From contig NZ_NEGC01000012.1 of the NCBI RefSeq assembly GCF_002135335.1, positions 1 to 63,912 on the forward strand: a DNA stretch of 63,912 bases, written 5' to 3'. Of the stretch, positions 36,231 through 45,163 are shown piece after piece (the first letter of the stretch is position 1; each line of letters opens with the position of its first letter). The position numbers and the translations under genes were made by a program. Source of the DNA: Acinetobacter sp. ANC 4470 (lineage in GTDB: Bacteria; Pseudomonadota; Gammaproteobacteria; Pseudomonadales; Moraxellaceae). Under the pieces are notes generated by a model that saw nothing but the letters and a program-made list of their open reading frames with translations, did no database searches and was not told where the DNA came from.

Positions 36231-36656
36231 CTACTTCATAGGTGAATTAGGATGAAATTTTTGTTTTAACAAAGCTTCTAATTTAAAACCGAAATACACG
36301 CTATATGCGGTCGCAACCATCACGCAGATTGTGCCTATAGAGAGAGCCAGAACCAGTTGCCACCCTTGAGTGAGAAAAAGATCTTTATATTTAATAATGC
36401 CAACCACACATGGAATAAATAATAGAACCAATTCTCCCAAAATGAAATCCGAGCCATTTTTGATCCATTGCAACTTAAATATGCCACTTAACAACGCCAA
36501 TAAAACCAATAAAAGACCAATAACACCAGCCGATACAGGTAAATTGAGTTTGTGCTGTATAACAGATGCGATCCACCAAATGACCATAAGTAAACTCAGT
36601 TGTAGAACCACTTGAACGAGATGGCGCAATTTTGGAGGAAGTACAGAAGTAGACAT
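36231..36656 (-). CDS. lrgA: LrgA/CidA family holin-like protein
   Basis: 141 residues with four membrane helices. LrgA marks are HKLNLPVSAGVIGLLLVLLALLSG and FILGELVLLFIPCVVGIIKY. Forms a pair with the LrgB-like protein. Divergent from a LysR-type regulator across an 84-base gap, the usual cidR-cidAB arrangement, so that regulator probably controls it. Confidence 0.87.
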   Translation of the reverse strand: MSTSVLPPKLRHLVQVVLQLSLLMVIWWIASVIQHKLNLPVSAGVIGLLLVLLALLSGIFKLQWIKNGSDFILGELVLLFIPCVVGIIKYKDLFLTQGWQLVLALSIGTICVMVATAYSVYFGFKLEALLKQKFHPNSPMK

Positions 36657-36752
36657 ATTTAGTAGATCTAAAAGCTTGGGATTATTTTAGATTTGACCAG
36701 ACCACTATATTATGAATAATAAAAAAAAGATTATGCCTAAATGGAATGTGTT

Positions 36753-37652
36753 GTGGATATTAAAAGTCTCACTATGTTTGTAAAAATTGTGCAGCTACAG
36801 AGTTTCACACGGACAGCAGAAGAAATGTGTGTCACTCAACCGACCATTAGCAAAGCCATCCATAATTTAGAACAAGAAATGGGGGTAGCACTCTTTCATA
36901 AAGGTGAGGCAGGGCGAAAAAGAGATGTGCTTCTGACCTATATGGGCGAGCAAGTTTATCAACATGCCTTAGTCATACTTGAAGAACAACAACGCATATT
37001 TGAAACCGTGGCTCAAGTTCGTCACCTTAAACAAGGCAAATTAATACTTGGATTACCACCTTTAGGTTCGGTATTGCTGAGTAATTTAATTGCCAAATTT
37101 CATAAGCAATATCCAAATATAGAACTTAGTTTTTTAGAAGTTGGCGCGACTGGTATTGAAGATGCTATTTTGGCGAAAACCATTGATGTCGGTATTTTAT
37201 TGGGTCACTTAAAGCCCATTTTAAGTGGCATTCCTATTATGGATTCACCCTTATGTTTACTTTCACGTAAAGAAACCCAATGGAAAAATAGAGCCACAGT
37301 ATCTTTGATTGAGTTAAAAGAAGAATCTTTTCTGCTTTATGCCGATACCTTTAGCTTAAATCATATGATTATACACGCTGCAAATGATGTCGGTTTTGAA
37401 CCGAAGGTAGTGTGTAAAAGCAGTCAATGGGACTTTATTGCAAAAATGGTTGAATCTGATGTTGGAATAGCAGTACTACCGAAAATTTATTGTGAACAGT
37501 TGGATCAGGACAAATATAATATCGGTGTATTGGAAAACCCGAATTTAAACTGGACGCTAAGTATGGCTTGGAATACAACAGTTGCAATGAGTCCTGCTAC
37601 ACGGGCATGGTTGAAAATAATTGAAGAAAATCAGGCTCAAATTCACTTTTAA
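36753..37652 (+). CDS. LysR family regulator (CidR-like)
   Basis: 299 residues from the chosen GTG at 36753 (MDIKSLTMFVKIVQLQSF), which has GGA at suitable distance; ATG at 36741 would add four residues. N-terminal winged helix-turn-helix (SFTRTAEEMCVTQPTISKAIHNLEQEMGVALF) and a periplasmic-binding-like effector domain from about residue 90. Divergent from lrgAB. In relatives, CidR responds to pyruvate or acetate; ligand here unknown. Confidence 0.87.
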   Translation: MDIKSLTMFVKIVQLQSFTRTAEEMCVTQPTISKAIHNLEQEMGVALFHKGEAGRKRDVLLTYMGEQVYQHALVILEEQQRIFETVAQVRHLKQGKLILGLPPLGSVLLSNLIAKFHKQYPNIELSFLEVGATGIEDAILAKTIDVGILLGHLKPILSGIPIMDSPLCLLSRKETQWKNRATVSLIELKEESFLLYADTFSLNHMIIHAANDVGFEPKVVCKSSQWDFIAKMVESDVGIAVLPKIYCEQLDQDKYNIGVLENPNLNWTLSMAWNTTVAMSPATRAWLKIIEENQAQIHF

Positions 37653-37719
37653 TTATACTTTACTGAAATAATGAAAATACAGTCGTATCTATTAAAGCCT
37701 CCCAAATCTAAAATAAAAT

Positions 37720-38031
37720 TTATAAACAATTCGGAGGTTTTGGGATACCTGCTAAACGGCTTAAATGACGCGCCACTAAACCAGTTTTAAATTGGTCTTG
37801 TAACACTGCATTATTGATGTCAGCACTTACCGTTTTCATGAGGAATTTAATTAGTGGGCGAGTCGCTGGTGAATGACCAAACTGGGCGTAAAATTGGCGT
37901 ACTGCATATAATATTTCAAAATGCCATGTTGTAAGTTCTATACTTAGGGTATTTGCTAATTCTTGTGCTACAGCTTCATTCCAAATCGTATAATCGACTA
38001 AGTGACCATCTTGATCGAGTTCTAAATTCAT
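37720..38031 (-). CDS. tusE: Sulfur relay protein TusE/DsrC
   Basis: 103 residues from ATG at 38031; two further upstream starts (38034 and 38043) are possible. DsrC/TusE fold with the penultimate Cys in the C-terminal arm (IPKPPNCL). The second arm Cys of dissimilatory DsrC, ten residues upstream, is Arg here, which fits TusE. It accepts persulfide sulfur from TusBCD and hands it to MnmA for 2-thiolation of tRNA U34. Last gene of tusD-tusC-tusB-tusE. Confidence 0.88.
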   Translation of the reverse strand: MNLELDQDGHLVDYTIWNEAVAQELANTLSIELTTWHFEILYAVRQFYAQFGHSPATRPLIKFLMKTVSADINNAVLQDQFKTGLVARHLSRLAGIPKPPNCL

Positions 38032-38044
38032 CATTAATCTCAAA

Positions 38045-38329
38045 TTAGTTCAAACGAATACAACGGGTATGATTTAAGCAAATATCTGCAAATTCAGCAT
38101 AAGAAATAATCTGCATATTCTTTACTTTTTGACCCGCTAAAATTTCTGCATCAGTATCGAGGACGTAAACACAATTCAATTGTTGCAAAAAAGGCTGCTC
38201 AAATTGCAAAACAGATTCGCCCATTAAAATTACGGTGTCTTCAGGGCTATAGACTTGTTCTAATTTTACTAGCACAGCAGGCGTCGCTGAAAAACTACTT
38301 TGCAGCAAATATAAGCTTTTATTCGACAT
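38045..38329 (-). CDS. tusB: Sulfur relay protein TusB (DsrH-like)
   Basis: 94 residues of the DsrH/TusB family: short alpha/beta protein with LYLLQSSFSA, DTVILMGESVLQF and CVYVLDTDAEILAGQ. Subunit of the TusBCD heterohexamer. The stop codon lies two to a dozen bases from the tusE start depending on which ATG is used. Confidence 0.85.
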   Translation of the reverse strand: MSNKSLYLLQSSFSATPAVLVKLEQVYSPEDTVILMGESVLQFEQPFLQQLNCVYVLDTDAEILAGQKVKNMQIISYAEFADICLNHTRCIRLN

Positions 38330-38344
38330 GATTATTTCACTCCT

Positions 38345-38695
38345 TTACCAATACAGCACAAAATCAAAACTTTGAATGAACTCACTATTGAGCTCAATAA
38401 ACTCGATATCCTGTTGAGTTTGAGTCACAAAGTAAGCCTCTTTATGCTGATTTTCAACTAAAACTGGAGTGAGGTCGTAAAACTCAAAGCTATCGACCAT
38501 ATTTGATGCGATTTTAAATGCATGTTTTATTTGTTCAAATTGTAATTCTGAATTTAATAAACTTAAAGCCGCATCTTGGAGTAAGACTTTGACTTCACAA
38601 CCAAAAGTAGCCAGAACCATGGTTGCTGATAGGCTTTCATGCACGTGTAAGTTGACTAAATTGGCTTGAGTTAGAATAACGAGTACAGATTTCAC
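38345..38695 (-). CDS. tusC: Sulfur relay protein TusC (DsrF-like)
   Basis: 116 residues. DsrF/TusC family by position and pattern: VLVILTQANLVNLHVHESLSATMVLATFGCEVKVLLQDAALSLL. Subunit of TusBCD in the 2-thiouridine relay. 43 bases after tusD and 15 before tusB. Confidence 0.85.
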   Translation of the reverse strand: MKSVLVILTQANLVNLHVHESLSATMVLATFGCEVKVLLQDAALSLLNSELQFEQIKHAFKIASNMVDSFEFYDLTPVLVENQHKEAYFVTQTQQDIEFIELNSEFIQSFDFVLYW

Positions 38696-38738
38696 ACAAT
38701 TAACCTTTTAAAAGCAACAAATTCAAAAAAATAACATC

Positions 38739-39107
38739 TTAGAATTGAATAAGACGTTGTGTTGATTGCACTGCATCAGCAAGTTCGCCTAACCCGACCA
38801 ATTCAAAACCTTGAGCAAGGTTGTGTTGGCTAATCTGATGTCGTTTTGCATTTTCTTGATCGCTAGTACCGCGAGCCAATGCAGCGCTGACACAAACAGG
38901 TAAGCGAATGGCTAATTTTTGCCATTCTTGGGTCAAGTTACGTTGGTCATCAGGAACCCACTGTAAAGCATTCGCTACGGAAACGCCGTCTTGATAGAAA
39001 AACACGCGGAATACTTGGTTTTTAGCCTGTAAAGCCTGTGCTAATCCAAGAGCATGCCAAGCATAGATCGAGGTTGGTGCGGAGGTAATTAGTAATAAGG
39101 TACTCAT
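38739..39107 (-). CDS. tusD: Sulfur relay protein TusD (DsrE-like)
   Basis: 122 residues. DsrE/TusD: LLLITSAPTSIYAWHALGLAQALQA, VFFYQDGVSVANA and the catalytic Cys72 in RLPVCVSAALARG, which receives the persulfide from TusA. First gene of the tus operon, divergent from the epimerase-like gene with 71 bases between them. Confidence 0.87.
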   Translation of the reverse strand: MSTLLLITSAPTSIYAWHALGLAQALQAKNQVFRVFFYQDGVSVANALQWVPDDQRNLTQEWQKLAIRLPVCVSAALARGTSDQENAKRHQISQHNLAQGFELVGLGELADAVQSTQRLIQF

Positions 39108-39178
39108 CGAAATTCACTTTAGGAATGCTCAATCTAATGTTGATGCATCCAAACTTCATAAGAAAAAGGTAGTATACA

Positions 39179-40186
39179 ATGATTTTAGTCACTGGTGGTT
39201 TAGGCTTTATAGGTTCGCATATTGCTTTAAGCCTAATGGCTCATGGGCAAGAAGTCATTATTGTTGATAATTTATCCAATGCAAATTTACAAACATTAGA
39301 ACGACTCGAATATATTTCAGGTAGATATGTGCCCTTTGTCAAAATTGATATTAGAAATACACCTGCGTTAAATAAAATTTTTGAACAATATTCTATAGAA
39401 GCAGTCATTCATGCTGCGGGTTTTAAATCGATAGAAGAATCTGCGCTTAAGCCACTTGAGTATTATAACGATAATGTCAGTTGTATTATGAGCTTACTGC
39501 GTGCTATGCAACGTACTGGCATTCGAACATTGATTCATTTATCTAGTTTGGCCGTTTATGGGCAATCAAGTTTAACCCTGTCAGAAGATACACCTTTTAA
39601 ATATGCTTATCCCAATCCGTATATCAAGTCACAACAAATGGCTGAAGAAATTATACGGGATACAGCACTGACCGATAATGAGTGGAAAATTGCAATTTTA
39701 AGATTAAGTAATATTGCAGGTGCATTTGAACATGCTGTCCTAGGTGAATTTGTTGCACCTTTACCTAAAAATATTATTCCTTTGGCATTACAAGTTGCAG
39801 CGGGGCAACGCGAATATATTGAACTGCGTCAGCAAGCCCAAACCATAGATCATACGGTTGAACGGAGTTTTTTACATGTGTTAGATAGTTGTGATGCCAT
39901 TTTTGCAGCGTTAGAGTGGTTAAGAGGTCAACAATACGTATGTGAAGCCTTTAATATTTCAGGACAAGGTATCTCAATTGCTGCCTTGCTAAAGGAAATT
40001 TCTAAAGTCACTCAAGTCGAAATTAAAACCATCGAGGCGCAATTTTATCCCGCTGCTGAACTGGATCAGATTGGTGCAACATCAGAAAAAGCACATCAAA
40101 TTTTAAAATGGCAACCTCAACGCGACTTGAGTAAAATCATAGAAGATGCTTGGCGATTTTATCAACAAACATTAATAGGACGTTAG
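39179..40186 (+). CDS. GalE-like NAD-dependent epimerase/dehydratase with altered active site
   Basis: 335 residues, extended SDR fold. The NAD site is MILVTGGLGFIGSHIALSL, and the GalE-like KPLEYYNDNVS and HLSSLAVYG (catalytic Ser) are kept. The catalytic YxxxK, however, reads Y-I-K-S-Q (NPYIKSQ), with Gln in place of Lys. The sugar-binding loop that reads TEDGTGVRDYIHV in GalE is also changed (TIDHTVERSFLHV). It is probably not a standard UDP-glucose 4-epimerase. Stands alone, divergent from tusD. Confidence 0.75.
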   Translation: MILVTGGLGFIGSHIALSLMAHGQEVIIVDNLSNANLQTLERLEYISGRYVPFVKIDIRNTPALNKIFEQYSIEAVIHAAGFKSIEESALKPLEYYNDNVSCIMSLLRAMQRTGIRTLIHLSSLAVYGQSSLTLSEDTPFKYAYPNPYIKSQQMAEEIIRDTALTDNEWKIAILRLSNIAGAFEHAVLGEFVAPLPKNIIPLALQVAAGQREYIELRQQAQTIDHTVERSFLHVLDSCDAIFAALEWLRGQQYVCEAFNISGQGISIAALLKEISKVTQVEIKTIEAQFYPAAELDQIGATSEKAHQILKWQPQRDLSKIIEDAWRFYQQTLIGR

Positions 40187-40320
40187 AACGATTCAGATGT
40201 TAGAATCACTATGTAAATAATAATCATTTATAGTTGTGATTTGTTTGATTAAGATATTTAAATGTGTCAAAACATAATGAAAGAGCAAAGCTATAAATTT
40301 ACAGGGCAATGAGGTTAATC

Positions 40321-41715
40321 ATGCAAACACGTATTGAACATGACACTATGGGCGATGTTGAAGTTCCGAGTGAGGCAATGTGGGGTGCGCAAACACAGCG
40401 TAGTTTGCAAAATTTTAAAATTGGACAAGAGCGCTTACCACGCCCGATGATTCGAGCGATGGGCTTAGTCAAGAAAGCTGCTGCTATGACCAATGCTGAA
40501 TTGGAGCAAATTCCTCATGAGTTGTCACATTATATTGTGGATGCAGCAGAAGAAGTAATTTCGGGTCATTGGGATGCACAGTTCCCATTGGTGGTCTGGC
40601 AAACAGGTTCTGGTACGCAAAGTAATATGAACTGTAATGAAGTGATTGCCAATATTGCCAATCAAAAACTGGGAAATCCTTTGGGCTCGCAAAAACCCGT
40701 ACATCCCAACGACCATGTGAACCGCGCACAATCAACCAATGATTCATTTCCAACTGCTATTCATGTGGCAGCCAGTTTACAAATCAATGAATTGTTGATT
40801 CCAGCAGTCACACGTTTACGCGATACTTTGGCTGCTAAATCTCAAGCATTTGCTGATATTGTTAAAATAGGTCGTACCCATTTACAAGATGCAACGCCAT
40901 TAACACTGGGTCAGGAATTTAGTGGCTATGTTTCTCAGCTTGATCATGGTTTAAAACGTTTAGATTATGCCTTATTGGATTTGTATGAGTTACCTTTAGG
41001 CGGTACCGCCGTTGGAACAGGGTTAAATGCTCATCCTGATTATGCAGTAAAAGCAGCAGCACAGTTGGCAACATTAACAGGTTTAGCTTTTGTGACTGCA
41101 CCGAATAAGTTTGAAGCTTTAGCAGGGCGTGATGCCGCAGTTTTTGCTTCAGGTGCTTTAAAAACTTTAGCTGCAAGCCTAAATAAAATTGCCAATGATA
41201 TTCGTTGGTTAGCCAGCGGCCCACGTTGTGGCTTTGGTGAGATTCGTATTCCTGAAAATGAACCAGGTTCAAGCATTATGCCGGGTAAAGTGAATCCAAC
41301 CCAAAGTGAAGCCATGACCATGGTGGTTGCCCAAGTATTGGGTAATGATACGACCATTAATGTCGCTGGAGCTTCGGGTAACTTCGAGCTAAATGTCTTT
41401 ATGCCAGTCATTGCATTTAATTTATTACAATCCATTCAATTGTTGGGTGATGCGTGTAATAGTTTCAATGATCATTGCGCTGAAGGGATTGAACCCAACC
41501 GTGAAAAAATTGATTATTTCCTACATAACTCACTCATGCTGGTCACTGCTTTAAACCCTGTTATTGGTTATGAAAATGCCGCGAAAGTAGCAAAAACAGC
41601 GTATAAAGAAGGTAAAACCTTGAAACAAGTTGCTGTTGAATTGAACTTAGTAACCGAAGAACAGTTTGATGCCGTGGTGATTCCTGAAAATATGGTTTCA
41701 CCTAACAGCAAATAA
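40321..41715 (+). CDS. fumC: Fumarate hydratase class II
   Basis: 464 residues from ATG at 40321, preceded by GAGG; the in-frame start four codons earlier overlaps that site. TCA-cycle fumarase of the iron-independent class. Signature [17 protein letters not shown] (active-site Ser loop), [33 protein letters not shown] and [14 protein letters not shown] are all present. Full length. Single gene. Confidence 0.96.
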   Translation: MQTRIEHDTMGDVEVPSEAMWGAQTQRSLQNFKIGQERLPRPMIRAMGLVKKAAAMTNAELEQIPHELSHYIVDAAEEVISGHWDAQFPLVVWQTGSGTQSNMNCNEVIANIANQKLGNPLGSQKPVHPNDHVNRAQSTNDSFPTAIHVAASLQINELLIPAVTRLRDTLAAKSQAFADIVKIGRTHLQDATPLTLGQEFSGYVSQLDHGLKRLDYALLDLYELPLGGTAVGTGLNAHPDYAVKAAAQLATLTGLAFVTAPNKFEALAGRDAAVFASGALKTLAASLNKIANDIRWLASGPRCGFGEIRIPENEPGSSIMPGKVNPTQSEAMTMVVAQVLGNDTTINVAGASGNFELNVFMPVIAFNLLQSIQLLGDACNSFNDHCAEGIEPNREKIDYFLHNSLMLVTALNPVIGYENAAKVAKTAYKEGKTLKQVAVELNLVTEEQFDAVVIPENMVSPNSK

Positions 41716-41818
41716 TCACTTGATTACTTACTGTTTTATCAATTGATCATCAGTGGTTTTTATCTCATTCATAAGTGCGTACAATATACGTTGAAATTAA
41801 AACTACTGATGATTGATT

Positions 41819-42310
41819 ATGCTTGATGTTTATTTAACAGATGTTCAGAAAAAGGTGCAATTTAAGGATTATCCGGGTGAGCATCCTGTTAAATTTATTT
41901 TGAATTTTAAAAAGATTTTTCCAAGTATTATGGAATTACTTCTTCCTGTTCTTCCGAATGATGAAAATTTGGATGAAATGACTTGGGAATCAACTACAGA
42001 AGATTTTGAGTTGTTCAAATTATTATTAACGGGCTGGGGCGTAATTGAATTACGTTTAAGTGCTATTTCTAAATTTAAAAATAAGAATTACGCAGATCAA
42101 TTGGTTAAAACTGCGCAACAAAAGCGTAAGGCATTTGCTAAAACCAATAAAAAATTGAAAACAGTAGAATTGGATTATTTATTTATGCACGAAATTCATG
42201 CATTGCTTGATGCAGAGTTGGTTGAAATTGGTGAGAAATTCTATTTACCTATTTTGCGTGATCTTTGGAAGAATAAAGTATCGCAAAGCATTTTGAATGC
42301 GAAATTCTAA
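41819..42310 (+). CDS. Hypothetical protein
   Basis: 163 residues from ATG at 41819. No family recognised; soluble, mostly helical, with a Lys-rich middle (KTAQQKRKAFAKTNKKLKT). No signal peptide. Followed by a strong terminator, which supports it as a real transcribed gene. Confidence 0.65.
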   Translation: MLDVYLTDVQKKVQFKDYPGEHPVKFILNFKKIFPSIMELLLPVLPNDENLDEMTWESTTEDFELFKLLLTGWGVIELRLSAISKFKNKNYADQLVKTAQQKRKAFAKTNKKLKTVELDYLFMHEIHALLDAELVEIGEKFYLPILRDLWKNKVSQSILNAKF

Positions 42311-42328
42311 AATTCAATAAAATGTTGT

Positions 42329-42358
42329 AAAAATCCTCCAAAATCGGAGGATTTTTTA
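42329..42358 (+). terminator. Intrinsic terminator after the gene at 41819
   Basis: Stem AAAATCCTCC / GGAGGATTTT with a six-base loop and T run, 19 bases after the stop codon. Confidence 0.9.
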
Positions 42359-42590
42359 ATGTTATTTCACTGCTGATCAAGATATTTAAATTATGTAGAA
42401 TGTTTTATATAAAAAATTAAAGATTTAATTATCAATAAAATGTACTAGATATTGGAATTATTATTGCATATGGTATGACTACAACACATTTGCATGTGCA
42501 CTATTATTAAAGTTGATATTTCACATTTTTTTAATAGTGTTTGCAGGTTGTTTAAAATCTTTCCGAGGAAATATCACAGGATTTCATTAA

Positions 42591-43193
42591 ATGTCGAATC
42601 AATTTTTAGATTTAATTAATAAACGCCGTACAATTTATGCAGTGGGTAAAAATGTAGAACAAAGCACAGAACATTTAACTGATTTGATTCAACATGCCAT
42701 TAAGCAAAGTCCATCATCGTTTAATTCACAGTCGTCACGTGCCGTCATTTTATTTAATACTGAGCATGAAAAATTTTGGGGCTTTGTTAAGGAAAAGCTT
42801 AAGTCTTATGCAAAAGATGCTGAAGCTGCGGCAAAAACCGATGCCAAAATGGATAGCTTTGCAGCAGGTGTGGGTACGGTTTTATTTTTTGAAGATCTAG
42901 ATGTGATTAAAGGCTTGCAAGAACAGTTCCCATCTTATGCAGATAATTTCCCAGTGTGGGCAGAACATTCAACTGCAATTGCTCAATTTGCCACTTGGAC
43001 TGCATTACATACGGATGGTTTAGGTGCCTCACTTCAACATTACAACCCAATTGTCGATGAACAAGTACATGCAGAATGGGGTATTCCTGCAAACTGGAAA
43101 CTTCGTGCTCAGTTGGTTTTTGGTTCTATTGAAGGTGAAGCTAAAGACAAAGATTATATAGATGATACTGTGCGCTTTAAGGTCTTTAAATAA
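42591..43193 (+). CDS. Nitroreductase family oxidoreductase (YdjA/HBN1-like)
   Basis: 200 residues of the FMN-dependent nitroreductase fold: RRTIYAVGKNV at the N terminus, QHAIKQSPSSFNSQSSRAVIL with the FMN-contacting Ser/Asn cluster, and ALHTDGLGASLQHYNP. Matches the group related to fungal Hbn1/Frm2 and bacterial short nitroreductases. NAD(P)H-dependent reduction of nitro compounds, quinones or enals is typical; the physiological substrate is unknown. The 280-base gap before it contains an inverted repeat CACTATTA/TAATAGTG (42499-42539), a possible operator. Confidence 0.87.
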   Translation: MSNQFLDLINKRRTIYAVGKNVEQSTEHLTDLIQHAIKQSPSSFNSQSSRAVILFNTEHEKFWGFVKEKLKSYAKDAEAAAKTDAKMDSFAAGVGTVLFFEDLDVIKGLQEQFPSYADNFPVWAEHSTAIAQFATWTALHTDGLGASLQHYNPIVDEQVHAEWGIPANWKLRAQLVFGSIEGEAKDKDYIDDTVRFKVFK

Positions 43194-43235
43194 TTTTAGT
43201 GTTTAACCCTAAAATAAGGATTGAGCTATTTTAAT

Positions 43236-43267
43236 CAAACGCCTGATGTCTTTCATCGGGCGTTTGA
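43236..43267. terminator. Hairpin between the nitroreductase and nuclease genes
   Basis: Stem CAAACGCCTGATG / CATCGGGCGTTTG (one G-T pair), five-base loop. It lies between two converging genes and may terminate both, although the T run is weak (ATATTTT on the plus strand). Confidence 0.6.
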
Positions 43268-43359
43268 TATTTTAAGGAGAGGTAAGGCTTGCGCCGATTA
43301 TAAATGTCTATTGATTCATAAACCATCTGTGATGCTTTGATCATTCAGCCTCTGAATCC

Positions 43360-43915
43360 TTATTTTCTTTGTTTACGATAGACACTTGGACGCATAGGAC
43401 GACTATTTTTCCATAAGCCTTTTTTCTGTTTTTTGGCTTTGTCTTGCAGTGACATCATATAGTGCAGGTGTTTTTTATCTTTGATGTATTCTTCATACAC
43501 CCAAGCTGCACCACGTTTGACCATTTCTTCATTCATGTTTTTACGATAGCGGTAAATGACCCCCCACGCAGCGCCCATAACGGTCAATATCGGTAATTTT
43601 TATCCGTACCCATTTTTGGTGCACCATACTTTTAATTAGACGTGCTGACTCTTTACCATAAGTCTGGCTCGATTCTGGTGCATCGACGTAGGCAAAACGT
43701 AATTTGGTTTCTGAGCGTCGTAAGTTTAAACGATGACAGGTAAGGGTATCGCCATCACTAATGGCTGTAACACGGCAATAATAACTTTTTCCCTTTTTAA
43801 AAGGCTTAAAAAAAGCGCTTAGAAATATATAAATTTTATGGAAAATAAATAAAAAAATTAGACAACAGATGAAGCCTAAAACCATAAGACAAACAGGGGA
43901 GAGATTTGCCAGCAT
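43360..43915 (-). pseudogene. Membrane-anchored thermonuclease (SNase-like), frameshifted in a G run
   Basis: Two overlapping frames together make one staphylococcal-nuclease-type protein. The upstream frame (43915-43541) has an N-terminal membrane helix, then VTAISDGDTLTCHR, LRFAYVDAPESSQTYGKESARL and DIDRYGRCVG. It then leaves frame at a run of six G (minus strand; plus 43560-43565). Removing one G continues directly as VGVIYRYRKNMNEEMVKRGAAWVYEEYIKD to the stop at 43360, the normal C-terminal half. So the gene is broken by a single inserted base, or the tract is variable, or the sequence has an error. All visible catalytic segments are otherwise intact. Confidence 0.82.
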
Positions 43916-44151
43916 AAAAGAAAACTTTGTTGAATTTAGTTTGAAATATTCAGTTTAAATTCAGCAATAAAAATAGAGATATAAAGTATTAGTTTAATTG
44001 AAATAGCAAAAATTAAAGGCTTAATAAATAGGCAAATAGTACTGCAAGCATGGTTACATCAACACTTCGCTTATTTAAACAACAAATTAAATATGAAATA
44101 AAGCTAAAGGATAAATAAACAAAAGAATGAATAATTGTAATACAAAATAGC

Positions 44152-45069
44152 CTAAGCAAAAATTTTTAAAATTTCGCTTCGCAAAAATTGATGTCTCAAA
44201 TTTTCTTCTACATCTTTATGCCAAAAAATCCCTATATTTATATTCGGTAAATCCACAGGTACCTCAAATATATTTAAACATTTTGCCATTTGTAAATGAA
44301 CAAGCATATTTTTAGGAATTGTCAAAATGACAGCAGCTTGTTGCTCTAAAACTTGTAAAGCAGTTGAATAATGTTGACAGCGTAAAAAAATCTGCCGAGA
44401 AAACTGCTTGCGATTTAAATAAATATCTTCAACGAGTACACCGGTACGTCGGGAAGAAACACCAATGTGTGGTGAGGCAAGATAAATTTCAGCCGTCATA
44501 CTCTGCTGTTGGGTACACACTACAAATTGGTCTTGTACCAATTTTTTAAATTGAATTTTTTCAGTAAAATTTTGTTCTAAATCAATTACAAAATCTATTT
44601 GTTGCGTGGCTAAATCGGTGACTACATTTTTACGGTCTAACTTGATACTGAAAAATTGCACCTCTAAATTGAGTTGATGAAAATGTTCAACCAATTTTGG
44701 AAAAATAATCGGTTCAATTTCATCATGAATAGCAATTTTAAGAGTTTGTACCATACTGGGGTCAAAACTTTGCTTTTGTATGGAAATGCCTTGAATAGCA
44801 AATAATGCATTTTTAATCACAGGATAAATTTGTTCAGCAAATGGTGTAGGCAACATTTGACTACCAGTACGAACAAATAAATCATCATGTAAATGTTGTC
44901 GTAGTCGTTGCAGGGCATGACTGGCTGCGGACTGACTAATACAGAGTAATTGTGCAGATTTAGAAATACTTTTTTGTTCAAAAATAGCAATGAACAATGG
45001 ATATAAATTGATGTCAATTTTATGAAAAACAGCCATGTCTAAAACATTGTCATGATGAATTTTGTTCAT
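44152..45069 (-). CDS. LysR family transcriptional regulator
   Basis: 305 residues. Helix-turn-helix at about 20-75 (FEQKSISKSAQLLCISQSAASHALQRLRQHLHDDLFVRTG) of the NodD/PcpR-like branch, followed by the effector domain. Divergent from the acyl-CoA dehydrogenase/kinase cluster with a gap of about 95 bases, so it is the probable regulator of that cluster. Ligand unknown; an acyl-CoA or hydroxy acid would be a reasonable guess. Confidence 0.88.
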   Translation of the reverse strand: MNKIHHDNVLDMAVFHKIDINLYPLFIAIFEQKSISKSAQLLCISQSAASHALQRLRQHLHDDLFVRTGSQMLPTPFAEQIYPVIKNALFAIQGISIQKQSFDPSMVQTLKIAIHDEIEPIIFPKLVEHFHQLNLEVQFFSIKLDRKNVVTDLATQQIDFVIDLEQNFTEKIQFKKLVQDQFVVCTQQQSMTAEIYLASPHIGVSSRRTGVLVEDIYLNRKQFSRQIFLRCQHYSTALQVLEQQAAVILTIPKNMLVHLQMAKCLNIFEVPVDLPNINIGIFWHKDVEENLRHQFLRSEILKIFA

Positions 45070-45163
45070 AGTGAAGTATTGAATTAAATCATTTTGTTCA
45101 TAATAGTTTTCAAGTTATGTTGTTGTAAAGCGAAGTTAGCATAATATTTTGAGGGATCACCAG

